Below are positions 50,866 to 60,915 of a stretch of 64,000 nucleotides of DNA, one piece after another. The translations under genes were made by a program, and so were the position numbers. The notes under the pieces were generated by a model. It saw only the letters and a program-made list of their open reading frames with translations. It was not told where the DNA came from and did no database searches. How positions within the stretch are numbered: position 1 is the stretch's first letter; every line of letters begins with the position of its first letter. Source of the stretch: Methylobacillus flagellatus KT (GTDB lineage Bacteria > Pseudomonadota > Gammaproteobacteria > Burkholderiales > Methylophilaceae); contig NC_007947.1 in assembly GCF_000013705.1 (NCBI RefSeq), positions 2,294,001-2,358,000 on the forward strand, given 5' to 3'.

Positions 50866-50899
50866 AAAAAAGCTGACTATCCGCGAGGTAGTCAGCTTT
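50866..50899 (-). terminator. Intrinsic terminator of the cytochrome c gene
   Basis: AAAGCTGACTA (50869-50879) pairs with TAGTCAGCTTT (50889-50899); the minus strand then reads TTTAACTG. It lies 61 bp after the cytochrome stop. Confidence 0.85.
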
Positions 50900-50960
50900 A
50901 AACCACACTCAATATCAAGGATATATACAGAAAGATGGAAGAAGCAAGCCTAAGATGGTG

Positions 50961-51281
50961 CTACAAAGAAAGTATCCATTGGACGATGGTTTTAATGTCC
51001 TCATCCTTGACATGGGCATTAGGTGGCATTGGCATAGGTCCCCATACGCCGCTTCCGCCAGCCTTGACCTTAGCAATCAATGCTGCTTCTGCTGTTTTAT
51101 CGCCTTTATATTTTCCAGCAATTTCTTTGTATCCTGGACCGACAATTTTCTTATCGACTCCATGACATGCAAAGCATCCGTTCTTTCGTGCCAATGCTTC
51201 TGCAGCTTTTGTATCCGCAGCATAAACATGAGCAGTAAAAATGCCCTGCGCCACCAACAGCAACACACATAGTTTATTCAT
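50961..51281 (-). CDS. Small class I cytochrome c
   Basis: 106 residues: signal peptide (cleavage near VYAADT, residue 21) and a monohaem domain with CFACH (haem attachment, residues about 36-40), VGPGYKEIAGKYKG and the axial Met in WGPMPMPPNA. The size and the MPP loop match c551/c552-type electron carriers of the periplasm. It has a strong RegA-type palindrome upstream and a terminator downstream, so it is a single-gene unit. Partner oxidase or reductase is not in the window. Confidence 0.92.
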   Translation of the reverse strand: MNKLCVLLLVAQGIFTAHVYAADTKAAEALARKNGCFACHGVDKKIVGPGYKEIAGKYKGDKTAEAALIAKVKAGGSGVWGPMPMPPNAHVKDEDIKTIVQWILSL

Positions 51282-51392
51282 ACTTTCTCCAGATTATCTT
51301 TATCTTAAACATTGCATTTGAAAACAGTCTTCATTGAGAAACCATATTTCGAATGCGGACTAAATAATAATGACTCAGAGAAAGTTTAAGTA

Positions 51393-51424
51393 TGTGGCAA
51401 ATTGTCGCGCGACAATTTGCCACA
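51393..51424. promoter_or_regulatory. 32-bp perfect palindrome with two RegA/RegR boxes upstream of cytochrome c
   Basis: TGTGGCAAATTGTCGC is followed directly by its exact reverse complement, centred at 51408/51409. Each half is a full GNGRC-N5-GNCGC match, one per strand. It lies about 110 bp before the cytochrome c ATG. Confidence 0.62.
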
Positions 51425-51439
51425 CCTCAAGCACTGTTA

Positions 51440-51478
51440 AAAAGCAAAAAGGCTGGAATCACCAGCCTTTTTGCTTTT
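51440..51478. terminator. Strong intrinsic terminator after the lipoprotein gene
   Basis: AAAAGCAAAAAGGCTGG and CCAGCCTTTTTGCTTTT form a 17-bp stem over AATCA, with T-rich tails on both strands, 12 bp after the lipoprotein stop. Confidence 0.9.
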
Positions 51479-51490
51479 GCTAAATAAACA

Positions 51491-51985
51491 CTACCACCAG
51501 CCCCAGCGCGGGCCGTAATATCCGCGCCAGTAAGGTCCGTAGCCGGGGCCCCAGAAGGGATCATAGAATCCGCGATAGCGCCATTGGTATTCGCGGCGCA
51601 GCTTTTCCTGCTCCACCACTTTTTCCTTCTCGCGCTTGTTCAGCTCTTCAGCAAAACTATCTCGCAGCGCTTGTTCGCGGCTATTGTAAATATAATCCAG
51701 CACTTTGGGGTCCACTCCCTGCTTGCTCAACTCCAATGCCTTGGAGGGCGTCAAATCATAGCGGGAGTTAGTTTCCTTGATCTTGGCAATAATTTCGTCA
51801 GGGCTAGTACCGGCCTTGGACAAGCGCACCAACTCATCATAAGTGATGAAAGGAGCTGGCTTGGGCAGAAGCTTCTCCAGCTCTTCAGCGGAAATACGCT
51901 GGATCTGGGGTTCTTTCTGCTGCTGGGTAGTTGCGCATCCGGCCAGTAGCAAACTGCCGATTAGGGCAGCAACGATCAATCTCAT
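51491..51985 (-). CDS. Lipoprotein with aromatic Gly/Tyr/Trp tail
   Basis: 164 residues from ATG 51985 (AGGAGG at good spacing). Signal peptide with lipobox LLAGC, then TTQQQKEPQ, a helical middle with two repeated units resembling short SHOCT-like or EF-type motifs (TYDELVRLSKAGTSPDEIIAKI; LTPSKALELSKQGVDPKVLDYI), a charged coiled coil (EELNKREKEKVVEQEKLRRE), and a tail of alternating Tyr, Trp, Gly and Pro (GPGYGPYWRGYYG). Likely outer-membrane anchored. I recognise the architecture from other proteobacterial lipoproteins but not the function. Confidence 0.8.
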   Translation of the reverse strand: MRLIVAALIGSLLLAGCATTQQQKEPQIQRISAEELEKLLPKPAPFITYDELVRLSKAGTSPDEIIAKIKETNSRYDLTPSKALELSKQGVDPKVLDYIYNSREQALRDSFAEELNKREKEKVVEQEKLRREYQWRYRGFYDPFWGPGYGPYWRGYYGPRWGWW

Positions 51986-52115
51986 CTCATCCTCCTGGCG
52001 CATGCCAAATCAAACAAGGCCATTACAGGCCACACTGCTTGTATGACCTTGGACCTGTGGCCAAATTCCCATAACGTCTTCTTCAAGTGTAAAAATTTTA
52101 ACCTACGTATCAGGA

Positions 52116-52141
52116 TCAGGGCAGGGATACCCCTGCCCTGA
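52116..52141 (-). terminator. Hairpin after clpB
   Basis: TCAGGGCAGGG and CCCTGCCCTGA pair perfectly over ATAC, 7 bp after the clpB stop. The minus strand lacks a T-run right after the stem, so termination strength is uncertain. Confidence 0.6.
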
Positions 52142-52147
52142 CACGAC

Positions 52148-54733
52148 TCATGCCTTACTGAATACCATACGCCCGCCTTTGAAGTCCACATGGATGGTAT
52201 CCTTGGCAGCAAAGTTGCCATTGAGGATTTCCTTCGCAAGCGGATTCTCGATCTCGGACTGGATGGCCCGCTTGAGCGGTCTGGCACCATATACCGGATC
52301 AAAGCCAGCGTTGGCGATTTCTGCCAATGCAGCATCACTCACATCAAGGTGCATCTCCATTGCCGCCAGGCGCTTGGCCAGGTTCTGCAACTGGATGCGG
52401 GCGATCGACTTCACATGGGATTCACCCAGGGCGTGGAACACCACGACTTCATCGATACGGTTGACAAATTCCGGCCTGAAATTGGCCTTGACTTCGGCCA
52501 TGACCGCCAGCTTCACGACCTGGTATTCGTCGCCGCTCATGTTCTGAATCATCTGCGAGCCCAGGTTGGAAGTCATGATGATCACCGTATTCTTGAAGTC
52601 CACGGTACGACCTTGACCATCGGTCAAACGCCCATCATCCAGCACCTGCAGCAGCACATTGAACACATCAGGATGCGCTTTCTCGATCTCATCCAGCAGA
52701 ATCACCGAGTAAGGCTTGCGGCGCACTGCTTCAGTGAGATACCCCCCCTCCTCGTAGCCCACATAGCCTGGAGGCGCACCGATCAGGCGTGCCACGGAGT
52801 GTTTCTCCATGAACTCGCTCATATCGATGCGGATCAGGTGGTCCTCCGAATCGAACAGGAAGCCTGCCAAGGCCTTGGTGAGCTCGGTTTTGCCTACGCC
52901 AGTAGGGCCCAGGAACAGGAAAGAGCCATACGGCCGGTTCGGGTCAGCCAGACCAGAGCGCGAACGGCGGATTGCGTCACTGACAAGGCGCACAGCCTCA
53001 TCCTGCCCGACCACGCGTTCATGGAGTTTCTCCTCCATATGCAGGAGTTTGTCACGTTCGCCCTGCAGCATCTTGGAAACAGGAATGCCAGTGGCACGCG
53101 ACACCACTTCGGCGATCTCTTCCGCGCCGACTTGCGTGCGCAATAGCCGATGTGGCTTCTGGCCACCTTGTTCTTCCGCGCTGGCAGCCTGCTTGAGCTG
53201 GGTTTCCAGCTGCGGCAGCTTGCCATATTGCAGCTCGGACACTTTCTGCCATTCACCCTTGCGTGTGGCTTCCTCGATCTGCAGCTTGACCTTCTCGATC
53301 TCTTCCTTCAGATGCTTGCTGCCTTGGACCTGGGCTTTTTCCGCCTTCCAGATCTCCTCCAGGTCGGCGTACTCTTTTTCCAGGCGCCTGATTTCATCCT
53401 CGATCAGCGACAAGCGTTTCTGAGAAGCTTCGTCCTTCTCACGATGCACCGCCTCGCGCTCGATCTTGAGCTGGATCAGGCGACGCTCCAGCTTATCCAG
53501 TGCCTCGGGCTTGGAATCGATTTCCATCTTGATGCGTGCCGCCGCCTCATCGATCAAGTCGATTGCCTTGTCTGGCAGGAAGCGGTCAGTAATATAACGG
53601 TGGCTCAGCTCTGCGGCAGCCACAATGGCCGGATCGGTGATTTCCACGCCGTGATGCACTTCGTATTTTTCCTGCAATCCGCGCAGGATGGCGATGGTCG
53701 CCTCAACAGAAGGTTCATCCACCAGCACCTTCTGGAACCGACGCTCCAGCGCCGCATCCTTCTCGATGTACTTGCGGTACTCATCCAGCGTGGTCGCGCC
53801 CACACAGTGTAATTCGCCACGCGCCAGTGCCGGCTTGAGCATATTGCCGGCATCCATGGCGCCTTCCGCCTTGCCTGCGCCCACCATGGTATGGATCTCA
53901 TCAATGAAGACAATGGTTTTGCCTTCATCCTGCGCAAGCTCCTTCAATACGGCCTGCAAGCGCTCCTCGAACTCGCCACGGTACTTGGCGCCCGCCAGCA
54001 GGCCGGCCATATCAAGAACCAGCACGCGCTTATTCTTGAGGGTTTCAGGCACCTCACCGTTGACGATGCGCTGGGCCAGGCCTTCCACGATCGCGGTCTT
54101 GCCCACACCAGGCTCACCGATCAATACTGGGTTGTTCTTGGTACGGCGCTGTAAGACTTGGATCGTGCGCCGGATTTCATCATCGCGCCCGATAACAGGA
54201 TCCAGCTTGCCCAAACGGGCACGCTCGGTAAGGTCGATGGTGAATTTCTTCAGGGCCTCGCGATTGCTTTCGGCTTCCTGGCTATTGACCGTCTCATTGC
54301 CGCGTACGGCATTGATCGCTTGTTCCAGCGCAGCCTTGGTCAGGCCGTGGGTCTTCAGCAAACGACCCGTCTCGCCCTTGTCGTCAGCCAGCGCAAGCAG
54401 GAACATCTCACTCGCGATGTAGGCATCATTGCGTTTTTGGGCGTTCCTGTCCGTGATGTTCAGGAGGTTGTTGAGCTCACGCGAGATCGATACCTCGCCG
54501 CTATTGTTCTGCACCTTGGGCAGATTGTCGATGGCGGCTTGCAATCCGGCCCTTAGCGGTGCCAGGTTGGCCCCGGCACGGGCAAGCAGGGATGCCGTGC
54601 CGCCATCTTCCTGATTGAGCAAGGCCAGCAACAGGTGTGATGCTTCTATATTGGGATTGTCGTTGCCAACCGCAATGCTTTGCGCATCAGCCAGCGCTTG
54701 CTGGAATTTTGTAGTCAGTTTATCGAAACGCAT
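52148..54733 (-). CDS. clpB: ClpB disaggregase
   Basis: An 861-residue Hsp100 chaperone that, with DnaK, pulls polypeptides out of aggregates. Clp-N repeats (1-145), NBD1 with [17 protein letters not shown] and [22 protein letters not shown], the coiled-coil M domain (about 410-525), NBD2 with [15 protein letters not shown], and the C-domain with [10 protein letters not shown]. There is no ClpP-binding IGF loop, as expected. A sigma-32 promoter lies 38 bp upstream. Confidence 0.97.
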   Translation of the reverse strand: MRFDKLTTKFQQALADAQSIAVGNDNPNIEASHLLLALLNQEDGGTASLLARAGANLAPLRAGLQAAIDNLPKVQNNSGEVSISRELNNLLNITDRNAQKRNDAYIASEMFLLALADDKGETGRLLKTHGLTKAALEQAINAVRGNETVNSQEAESNREALKKFTIDLTERARLGKLDPVIGRDDEIRRTIQVLQRRTKNNPVLIGEPGVGKTAIVEGLAQRIVNGEVPETLKNKRVLVLDMAGLLAGAKYRGEFEERLQAVLKELAQDEGKTIVFIDEIHTMVGAGKAEGAMDAGNMLKPALARGELHCVGATTLDEYRKYIEKDAALERRFQKVLVDEPSVEATIAILRGLQEKYEVHHGVEITDPAIVAAAELSHRYITDRFLPDKAIDLIDEAAARIKMEIDSKPEALDKLERRLIQLKIEREAVHREKDEASQKRLSLIEDEIRRLEKEYADLEEIWKAEKAQVQGSKHLKEEIEKVKLQIEEATRKGEWQKVSELQYGKLPQLETQLKQAASAEEQGGQKPHRLLRTQVGAEEIAEVVSRATGIPVSKMLQGERDKLLHMEEKLHERVVGQDEAVRLVSDAIRRSRSGLADPNRPYGSFLFLGPTGVGKTELTKALAGFLFDSEDHLIRIDMSEFMEKHSVARLIGAPPGYVGYEEGGYLTEAVRRKPYSVILLDEIEKAHPDVFNVLLQVLDDGRLTDGQGRTVDFKNTVIIMTSNLGSQMIQNMSGDEYQVVKLAVMAEVKANFRPEFVNRIDEVVVFHALGESHVKSIARIQLQNLAKRLAAMEMHLDVSDAALAEIANAGFDPVYGARPLKRAIQSEIENPLAKEILNGNFAAKDTIHVDFKGGRMVFSKA

Positions 54734-54770
54734 GCTTGCCTTCCTTCATGAATATGTTGAGTTGACTACT

Positions 54771-54799
54771 AAATGGTGATCAACCTGGCTGAATTCAAG
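54771..54799 (-). promoter_or_regulatory. Sigma-32 heat-shock promoter of clpB
   Basis: Minus strand: CTTGAA (-35, 54799-54794), 15-bp spacer, CACCATTT (-10, 54778-54771). This differs from the consensus CTTGAA / CCCCATNT by one base. Confidence 0.78.
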
Positions 54800-54829
54800 C
54801 ATCTCGCTTTAACAAAATCCTACAGGGTG

Positions 54830-55402
54830 CTAACGCCGCTCCCAACTCCGTCCATCATCCTCCGAAACCAACCGATGCAGTGAGGTAGAACCATCGCTAC
54901 GGATTTCCAGCCAGCTCAGCCTCACCTGGTTATTATTCGAGACCAGCTCAATATGACTGACATCGTCGGTCGTCATCCGCTTGGGTGGTGTGGAAACCCA
55001 CGCGGAACCATCCATGCGCGCATAGTAAACACCCTTGTTCATGCGCATCCAGACCAGGTGCCAGCCCCAACGCCCTCCGCGCACGATGGCCAGCAACGGG
55101 AAGTGGCAACCTAGGCTGCGGCTGCCATCATACGTGACACGCCTGATCCCCTGCAGCCGACCTTCGAGGGAGGCAGCCATCACCAGATCCCGCGTGCCGT
55201 CGCTGAATGTATGCTGCCAGAAAAACACCGGCTGCCCGTTGGCATCCCGCGTCGCCGCCACCCGGCAATTGCTCGGGATACGGTCAGCCAGCTGACGCAG
55301 CTCGATGTCCTCGTCGTTGACGGCATCCGGGCCGACTTCTACTGCAGCAGCCGGACAACAAGCCATCAATAGCCCGATAAATCCAATAATCTTCTGTTTC
55401 AT
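54830..55402 (-). CDS. Exported protein of unknown function with an Asp-box-like end
   Basis: 190 residues with a signal peptide (cleavage near PAAAVEV, residue 21). The body has beta-propeller-like strands and ends VSEDDGRSWERR, close to the SxDxGxTW Asp-box of sialidase and BNR repeats; GGRWGWHLVWMRMNKGVYYA is the most aromatic part. Two Cys (SNCRVA and LGCHFPL) may pair. Alone between clpB and a long gap. Only a fold hint; no enzymatic residues identified. Confidence 0.7.
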   Translation of the reverse strand: MKQKIIGFIGLLMACCPAAAVEVGPDAVNDEDIELRQLADRIPSNCRVAATRDANGQPVFFWQHTFSDGTRDLVMAASLEGRLQGIRRVTYDGSRSLGCHFPLLAIVRGGRWGWHLVWMRMNKGVYYARMDGSAWVSTPPKRMTTDDVSHIELVSNNNQVRLSWLEIRSDGSTSLHRLVSEDDGRSWERR

Positions 55403-56029
55403 ATTTCATCGATTCATGATGCGCATGACGCAAATGATACGCGTGCGACACATCTATCGCATCTCAAGAACAATGTGTGTTGTGATTATCCGGGCAAGCA
55501 TGTTGTGAGGTAAAGCACTGGAGCTTGCCTTTCCTTCCTGCGTCACATCCCATTCAGCAGGCATGGCCCTTGTCTGGGTTGTCTACTTGACCAGCAAGAA
55601 TGCCTGGATCCAATATATGCTTGGTCGAGTGAAAGGGCGGGTCGCGTTTTCCCTCATCACCGACGACACGCAATAGCCACACCCTCGCTATTCGAAGCAG
55701 CCTCCTAGTTACCTTCTTACTCTTCGTGATCCGTGCTGTCCTCGACTGGGCAGCGCCAAAATCCTGCCGCCATATTAGGCCGGAAACCACGATGCCAAGG
55801 CCAGCATCACCATGACGGGCAAGCGCACGCCGTCGCCATACGCACGCGGCATTTTGTCCTGTGCCGACGTCATCCGCAAGCGGGCCATTAAGGCTTGGTT
55901 GGCACAGAGCTACTCTCAATTGTTGTCCCGCCTGCCGCCGGGGAAGCAAAGAACCAGCAGCATATTAAATTTATGCGCACGGCCAGGCATACTATCGGGA
56001 CTGAGGCCATCGATGGTGGCAAATTCTGA
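55403..56029. other. Intergenic region with no recognised gene
   Basis: Over 600 bp. A minus-strand open frame (55554-55949) has Arg-rich, low-complexity content and no family look; frames elsewhere are short. This may be decayed sequence, but I cannot identify what it came from. Confidence 0.45.
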
Positions 56030-56090
56030 TAAAGAAAAAGGCTGGGCACCAGCAAGTACCCAGCCTCTGCAAAAAAAGCCATTGGCTTTT
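56030..56090 (-). terminator. Two hairpins, terminator-like on the minus strand
   Basis: AGGCTGGG (56039-56046) pairs with CCCAGCCT (56059-56066) and the minus strand continues TTTTTCTTT. Just upstream in minus sense, AAAAGCC/GGCTTTT (56074-56090) forms a short stem followed by TTT. No minus-strand gene ends here, so they may close a small RNA read divergently from regB, or be left from a lost gene. Confidence 0.5.
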
Positions 56091-56148
56091 AGATGAGGTA
56101 TCCTCAATTGGATAAGGGCATATTAAATGCAGCACCTGCGCCTGGGAA

Positions 56149-56165
56149 TGCGACATGTTGTCGCA
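56149..56165. promoter_or_regulatory. RegA/RegR-type box, distal, upstream of regBA
   Basis: TGCGAC-ATGTT-GTCGCA, matching GNGRC-N5-GNCGC on both strands, 90 bp before the regB ATG. Confidence 0.6.
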
Positions 56166-56201
56166 GCCTCCCGTATAGCCAGCAGAGCGCATTTACGCAG
56201 G

Positions 56202-56218
56202 TGCGGCATTCTGCCGCA
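56202..56218. promoter_or_regulatory. RegA/RegR-type box, proximal, upstream of regBA
   Basis: TGCGGC-ATTCT-GCCGCA, a full match to the published RegR box form GNGRCRTTNNGNCGC, 37 bp before the regB ATG. At this distance it may overlap the promoter and serve autoregulation. Confidence 0.65.
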
Positions 56219-56254
56219 TGCATTGCCAAGCCCTGCCTAAGGTAAAATCCTCCC

Positions 56255-57547
56255 ATGTCTTCGCTCGCTTTTGCCACAAATCTGCGCCGCCTGCTGTGGC
56301 TACGCGTCGTCATGATGGCCGCCCTGGCATTGGCCAGCATCGTTGCCACCCGCGCATTCGACATCGCGCTGCCCACGATAGAAGTCGCCAGCGCCATCGG
56401 CCTCATGCTGGTCGTCAACCTCTTCAGCTGGTTGCGCCTGTGGCGCCAGGCACGCATCCACGAACTCGAGCTGCTGACACAGCTACTGCTCGACATTGCC
56501 CTGCTGACTTGGCTGTTCTATGTCACAGGAGGCTACAGCAACCCCTTTGTCTGGATGTACCTGCTGCCACTATCCGTGGCCGCGGTTGCACTGCCCTGGC
56601 GCTACACTTGGCTGATCGCGGCCCTGGTCATTGCAGCCTACAGCCTACTGATGTTCTGGTATGAGCCACTGACGATTCATAGCGCCATGCACCACGGTGC
56701 TTCCTACCACGAGCATGACCAAGGCTTCAGCCTACATTTACTCGGCATGTGGGGCGGTTTCGTCGTGAGTGCGATCGTCATTGCATTCTTCGTGGAGCGC
56801 ATGGGGCGCAACCTGCGCGAATATGACAAGCTGCTGGCCGAATCCCGGGAAAAACTGCTCGCAAGCGAACGTATGTTGGCACTCGGTACCCTGGCGACCG
56901 GTGCGGCCCACGAGCTTGGCACCCCACTTTCCACCATGGCGGTCATCACCCAGGAGCTCGTGCAGGAGCATCAGCACGATCCAGGCCTATCCAGCTCGCT
57001 GACACTGTTACGCAAACAAATCGACCGCTGCAAGGAAATCCTTTCTTCCATTACTGCATCGGCGGGCATGATGCGCTCCGAGGCGGCCTCCTCCATGCCT
57101 GCAGACGCCTTTATCGGGCAAGTGACAGAGCGCTGGCAAGAGATGCGCCCGTCCACACCGATCAAGGTGGACATCCAGCTCCCACAGCCGTGCCCCCTCA
57201 TTGTGGCCGATCTTGCCTTGGGCCAGGCGCTCACCAACCTGATCAACAATGCTGCCGATGCATCACCCCACGGTATCAGTCTGTCTGCACGGGTGGAACA
57301 GAATATGCTCATCATCGATATTCATGATCAAGGCAGCTTTCCCAGTGCGGACCGACTCGCGCTCATAGGCAGGCCATTCCACAGCACCAAGCAGGACGCT
57401 GGCGGCTTGGGCCTGGGCATATTTCTCGCCAAGTCTGTACTGGAAAAATTCGATGGCGAAGTCGCGTTCACGCCCAGGCAACCCCAGGGCACATTGTCCC
57501 GGGTGCGCATTCCGTTGAAAAATCTCCAATTGAAACCTACGCCATGA
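56255..57547 (+). CDS. regB: RegB/PrrB-type redox-sensing histidine kinase
   Basis: 430 residues: six membrane helices (about residues 12-180) and a cytoplasmic kinase. The quinone-sensing motif GGYSNPF lies near residues 92-98. The H-box is TGAAHELGTPLSTM with His near 219, and the redox-active cysteine of the family is conserved in QIDRCKEIL, near residue 259. The ATP domain shows NLINNAADAS and GGLGLGIFLAKSVL. These three RegB hallmarks together make the call firm. It overlaps regA in an ATGA. Confidence 0.95.
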   Translation: MSSLAFATNLRRLLWLRVVMMAALALASIVATRAFDIALPTIEVASAIGLMLVVNLFSWLRLWRQARIHELELLTQLLLDIALLTWLFYVTGGYSNPFVWMYLLPLSVAAVALPWRYTWLIAALVIAAYSLLMFWYEPLTIHSAMHHGASYHEHDQGFSLHLLGMWGGFVVSAIVIAFFVERMGRNLREYDKLLAESREKLLASERMLALGTLATGAAHELGTPLSTMAVITQELVQEHQHDPGLSSSLTLLRKQIDRCKEILSSITASAGMMRSEAASSMPADAFIGQVTERWQEMRPSTPIKVDIQLPQPCPLIVADLALGQALTNLINNAADASPHGISLSARVEQNMLIIDIHDQGSFPSADRLALIGRPFHSTKQDAGGLGLGIFLAKSVLEKFDGEVAFTPRQPQGTLSRVRIPLKNLQLKPTP

Positions 57548-58095
57548 CCCAAGAATCTCTTCAAGATCAACCCAGCATGCTGTTAGTGGACGATGACGAA
57601 GTCTTTACGCAAGTCCTGCAAAAAGCCATGCAGAAACGGGGATTTCTGGTGCAAGTCGCCCACAACGTGGCCGAAGCCATGTCCATGTATGTGGACGAAA
57701 GCCCGGAATATGCCGTCATCGACCTGCGTATGCCAGGGGATTCCGGACTGGCACTGGTCAGGCATTTGCACCAGCTGGATAACCAGACCCGCATCGTGGT
57801 ACTCACAGGTTATGCCAGCATTGCCACCGCTGTGGAGGCGGTCAAGCTAGGCGCGACGCATTATCTTGCCAAGCCGGCGGACGCTGACCAGGTGCTTGCG
57901 GCATTCGAGCGCACGGAAGGTGACGTCAACGCCCCCGTTCCCGAAAATGCGCTCTCGGTCAACCGCATGGAGTGGGAGCACATCCAACGCGTGCTGCAGG
58001 AACATGACGGCAACATCTCCGCCACTGCGCGCAGCCTCAACATGCACAGGCGCACCTTGCAGCGCAAGCTGAACAAGCACCCGGCCAGGAAATAG
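57544..58095 (+). CDS. regA: RegA/PrrA/ActR-type response regulator
   Basis: 183 residues. The receiver domain has the acidic pocket DDDE (16-19), phosphoacceptor Asp60 in VIDLRMPG and Lys in HYLAKPAD. A short linker leads to a Fis-type helix-turn-helix NISATARSLNMHRRTLQRKL, almost invariant in RegA proteins. It is coupled to regB. RegA regulators control respiration, carbon and nitrogen genes under low redox; putative target boxes occur in this window. Confidence 0.95.
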   Translation: MTQESLQDQPSMLLVDDDEVFTQVLQKAMQKRGFLVQVAHNVAEAMSMYVDESPEYAVIDLRMPGDSGLALVRHLHQLDNQTRIVVLTGYASIATAVEAVKLGATHYLAKPADADQVLAAFERTEGDVNAPVPENALSVNRMEWEHIQRVLQEHDGNISATARSLNMHRRTLQRKLNKHPARK

Positions 58096-58519
58096 CAATA
58101 TACGGTCGACCGCTTTTCATGAAATACCTTGCAGGTAAAACAGTCGGATCAAGTTGGAGGTTGCGGAGGACGCTTGACCGGACGCCTGTTTAAAGTCACG
58201 CTTACCGCATGACAGAAACACCGAATGGACTTCAGGGAGTCCTAGCCCATTTGGACTAGTACCTATCCCAAGCGCTTGCACAGCGTTTACAATTCCGGAA
58301 ATATTGCGTCTGCACAGGGATAATTTGCCGCCAAAGTGCGGTGAGGCGTGACACCAACGCCGAGAATAAGGCAAAATATTGGTTTTCTTATCAGCATCCC
58401 CTTAAAATCTTTGAGCTTTTTGGTATTCCGCTCCCCCGACAGCACAACGCTTGATGGAAAGCTATACTGAAACAAAAACTTACGTGCGCCCAGCGTCATG
58501 TAATTGATGGAGAGTAAAC
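58096..58519. other. Intergenic region regA/ppsA
   Basis: About 420 bp. No gene I can support and no clear terminator for regBA. A TATACT at 58463-58468 could be a ppsA -10 but has no -35 partner. GGAG precedes the ppsA ATG. Confidence 0.45.
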
Positions 58520-60889
58520 ATGTTGGATTACGTAATCGCCTTTGACAAGCTGCGCATCTCTGATGTGCCTGCAGTTGGCGGCAAGAATGCCTCTTTGGGC
58601 GAAATGATCAGCCAGCTTACTGCCAAGGGCGTACGGGTGCCAGGTGGCTTTGCCACGACAGCCCATGCCTACCGCCAATTCCTGGCACAGGATGGTCTCG
58701 ACAAGCGCATCAATGCAGAACTCGACAAGCTTGATGTCGACGATGTCGATGCATTGGCCGCCACCGGCGAGAAAATCCGCCAATGGATTGTCGATACCGC
58801 CTTCCCCAAGGAACTGCAGGACGCCATTGCCGAGCATTACAAGGCGCTGACCGCCGATTCCGGCGACGACATGACATTTGCCGTACGCTCTTCCGCGACG
58901 GCTGAAGACTTGCCTGACGCCTCTTTTGCCGGACAGCAGGAAAGCTTCCTCAATATTCATGGCCTGGACAACATCCTGCACGCCATCAAGGAAGTGTTCG
59001 CCTCTCTTTACAACGACCGCGCCATCTCCTATCGCGTGCACAAAGGCTTCATCCATGCTGATGTCGCCCTCTCTGCCGGCGTGCAGCGCATGGTGCGCAG
59101 CAATCTGGGCAGCTCCGGCGTCATGTTTACCATGGATACCGAATCCGGTTTCCGCGACGTGGTCTTCATCACCTCCTCCTACGGCCTGGGTGAAACCGTG
59201 GTACAAGGTGCGGTGAACCCTGACGAGTTCTACGTCCACAAGCCATTGCTCGCCCAGGGCTTCCCCGCCATCGTGCGCCGCACGCTGGGCTCCAAGCTGA
59301 TCAAGATGGTGTTCAGCGACAGCAATGTCGCCGGCAAGAGCACCCATACCGTCGAGAACAGCAAGGAGGACAGCGCGCGCTACTCCATCACAGACGAGGA
59401 AATCCTCGAGTTGGCCCGCTTTGCTGTCCTGATCGAAGAACACTACAAGTGCCCGATGGACGTTGAGTGGGGCCGCGACGGCGTGGACGGCAAGCTCTAC
59501 ATTCTGCAGGCCCGCCCAGAGACAGTAAAATCGCAGAGCGGCAACGTGGTCGAGAAATTCCAGATCGACAGCAGCGGCAATACCGCGCTGATCACTGGTC
59601 GCGCCGTGACGCAGAAAGTCGGCTCGGGCCCTGTCCGCGTGGTTAAGCACGCCTCCCAAATGAATACTGTGCAGCCTGGCGACGTTCTGGTGGCAGACAT
59701 GACCGACCCTAACTGGGAGCCCGTCATGAAGCGTGCCTCCGCGCTGGTGACCAACCGAGGTGGCCGCACCTGCCACGCCGCCATCATTGCGCGTGAGCTT
59801 GGCATTCCTGCGATCGTGGGCAGCGTCAATGCCACTGACTTGCTGGAAGATGGCAAGGTCGTCACTGTCTCCTGTGCGGAAGGTGAAACCGGCTATGTCT
59901 ATGCCGGCGCAGTCCCTTTCTCCGTTACTCAGGAAGAGGAAGCCAAGCTGCCGCCAGCACCCGTCAAGGTCATGATGAACGTCGGCAACCCCGACATGGC
60001 GTTCAGCTTCGCACAGATCCCGAACGATGGCGTTGGCCTAGCCCGCCTGGAATTTGTGATCAACAACATGATCGGCATCCACCCCAAGGCCATCCTCCAC
60101 CTGGACAGCGTGCCTGCCGACCTTCAGGAAGAAATCAAGCGTCGCTCCAAGGGCTACGAAAGTCCGCGCCAGTTCTACATCGACAAACTTGCCGAGGGCG
60201 TGGCTACCATCGGTGCAGCATTCTGGCCCAAGCCCGTCATTGCGCGTATGTCTGACTTCAAGTCCAACGAATATCGCAAACTGATCGGCGGCGAAATCTA
60301 CGAGCCGGAAGAAGAGAATCCAATGCTGGGCTTCCGTGGAGCCGCACGCTATATTTCCCCCGATTTCGAGGACTGCTTCGAGCTTGAGTGCATTGCGATG
60401 CGCAAAGTCCGTGACCAGTTCGGCCTCACCAACGTAGAACTCATGATTCCGTTCGTCCGGACCCTGGACGAGGCACGCAAGGTCGTCGAGATTCTTGCCA
60501 AGCACGGACTCAAGCGCGGCGAAAACGGGCTGCGCCTGATCATGATGTGCGAAATCCCTTCCAATGCCTTGCTGGCTGAGCAGTTCCTTGAGTATTTCGA
60601 CGGCTTCTCCATCGGCTCCAACGACCTAACCCAGCTCTCCCTGGGTATGGATCGCGACTCAGGCCTGGTCGCTGCTGGCTTCGACGAGCGTGACCCTGCG
60701 GTCAAAGTGCTGCTGGAAATGGCGATTGACACCGCGAACCGCCTCGGCAAGTATGTCGGCATTTGCGGCCAGGGGCCATCTGATCATCCCGATTTCGCGG
60801 AATGGCTGGTGGAAAAAGGCATCAAGTCCGTGTCCCTCAACCCTGATACCGTGATTAGTACCTGGCAACGTATCAGCAAGAGCAAATAA
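58520..60889 (+). CDS. ppsA: Phosphoenolpyruvate synthase
   Basis: 789 residues. Makes PEP, AMP and phosphate from pyruvate and ATP, the entry to gluconeogenesis. N-terminal ATP-grasp-type domain ([30 protein letters not shown]), the swivelling phosphohistidine domain with [18 protein letters not shown] (His near residue 419), and the C-terminal PEP/pyruvate domain ending [17 protein letters not shown] with the catalytic Cys. Followed 26 bp later by its own regulatory kinase/phosphorylase gene. Confidence 0.97.
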   Translation: MLDYVIAFDKLRISDVPAVGGKNASLGEMISQLTAKGVRVPGGFATTAHAYRQFLAQDGLDKRINAELDKLDVDDVDALAATGEKIRQWIVDTAFPKELQDAIAEHYKALTADSGDDMTFAVRSSATAEDLPDASFAGQQESFLNIHGLDNILHAIKEVFASLYNDRAISYRVHKGFIHADVALSAGVQRMVRSNLGSSGVMFTMDTESGFRDVVFITSSYGLGETVVQGAVNPDEFYVHKPLLAQGFPAIVRRTLGSKLIKMVFSDSNVAGKSTHTVENSKEDSARYSITDEEILELARFAVLIEEHYKCPMDVEWGRDGVDGKLYILQARPETVKSQSGNVVEKFQIDSSGNTALITGRAVTQKVGSGPVRVVKHASQMNTVQPGDVLVADMTDPNWEPVMKRASALVTNRGGRTCHAAIIARELGIPAIVGSVNATDLLEDGKVVTVSCAEGETGYVYAGAVPFSVTQEEEAKLPPAPVKVMMNVGNPDMAFSFAQIPNDGVGLARLEFVINNMIGIHPKAILHLDSVPADLQEEIKRRSKGYESPRQFYIDKLAEGVATIGAAFWPKPVIARMSDFKSNEYRKLIGGEIYEPEEENPMLGFRGAARYISPDFEDCFELECIAMRKVRDQFGLTNVELMIPFVRTLDEARKVVEILAKHGLKRGENGLRLIMMCEIPSNALLAEQFLEYFDGFSIGSNDLTQLSLGMDRDSGLVAAGFDERDPAVKVLLEMAIDTANRLGKYVGICGQGPSDHPDFAEWLVEKGIKSVSLNPDTVISTWQRISKSK

Positions 60890-60915
60890 CCATTCAGTCC
60901 AAGGGACAGCGCGTC

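Noticed and set aside
55554-55949. 131-codon minus-strand frame in the long gap before regB
   Set aside because: Arg-rich product without similarity I recognise, no start context; may be decayed sequence but not supportable.
58117-58374. 85-codon minus-strand frame between regA and ppsA
   Set aside because: No ribosome site, no motif, low support.
58496-59776. 426-codon open frame antisense to ppsA
   Set aside because: It mirrors the strong codon bias of ppsA; low-complexity His/Gly/Val-rich product with no family features.
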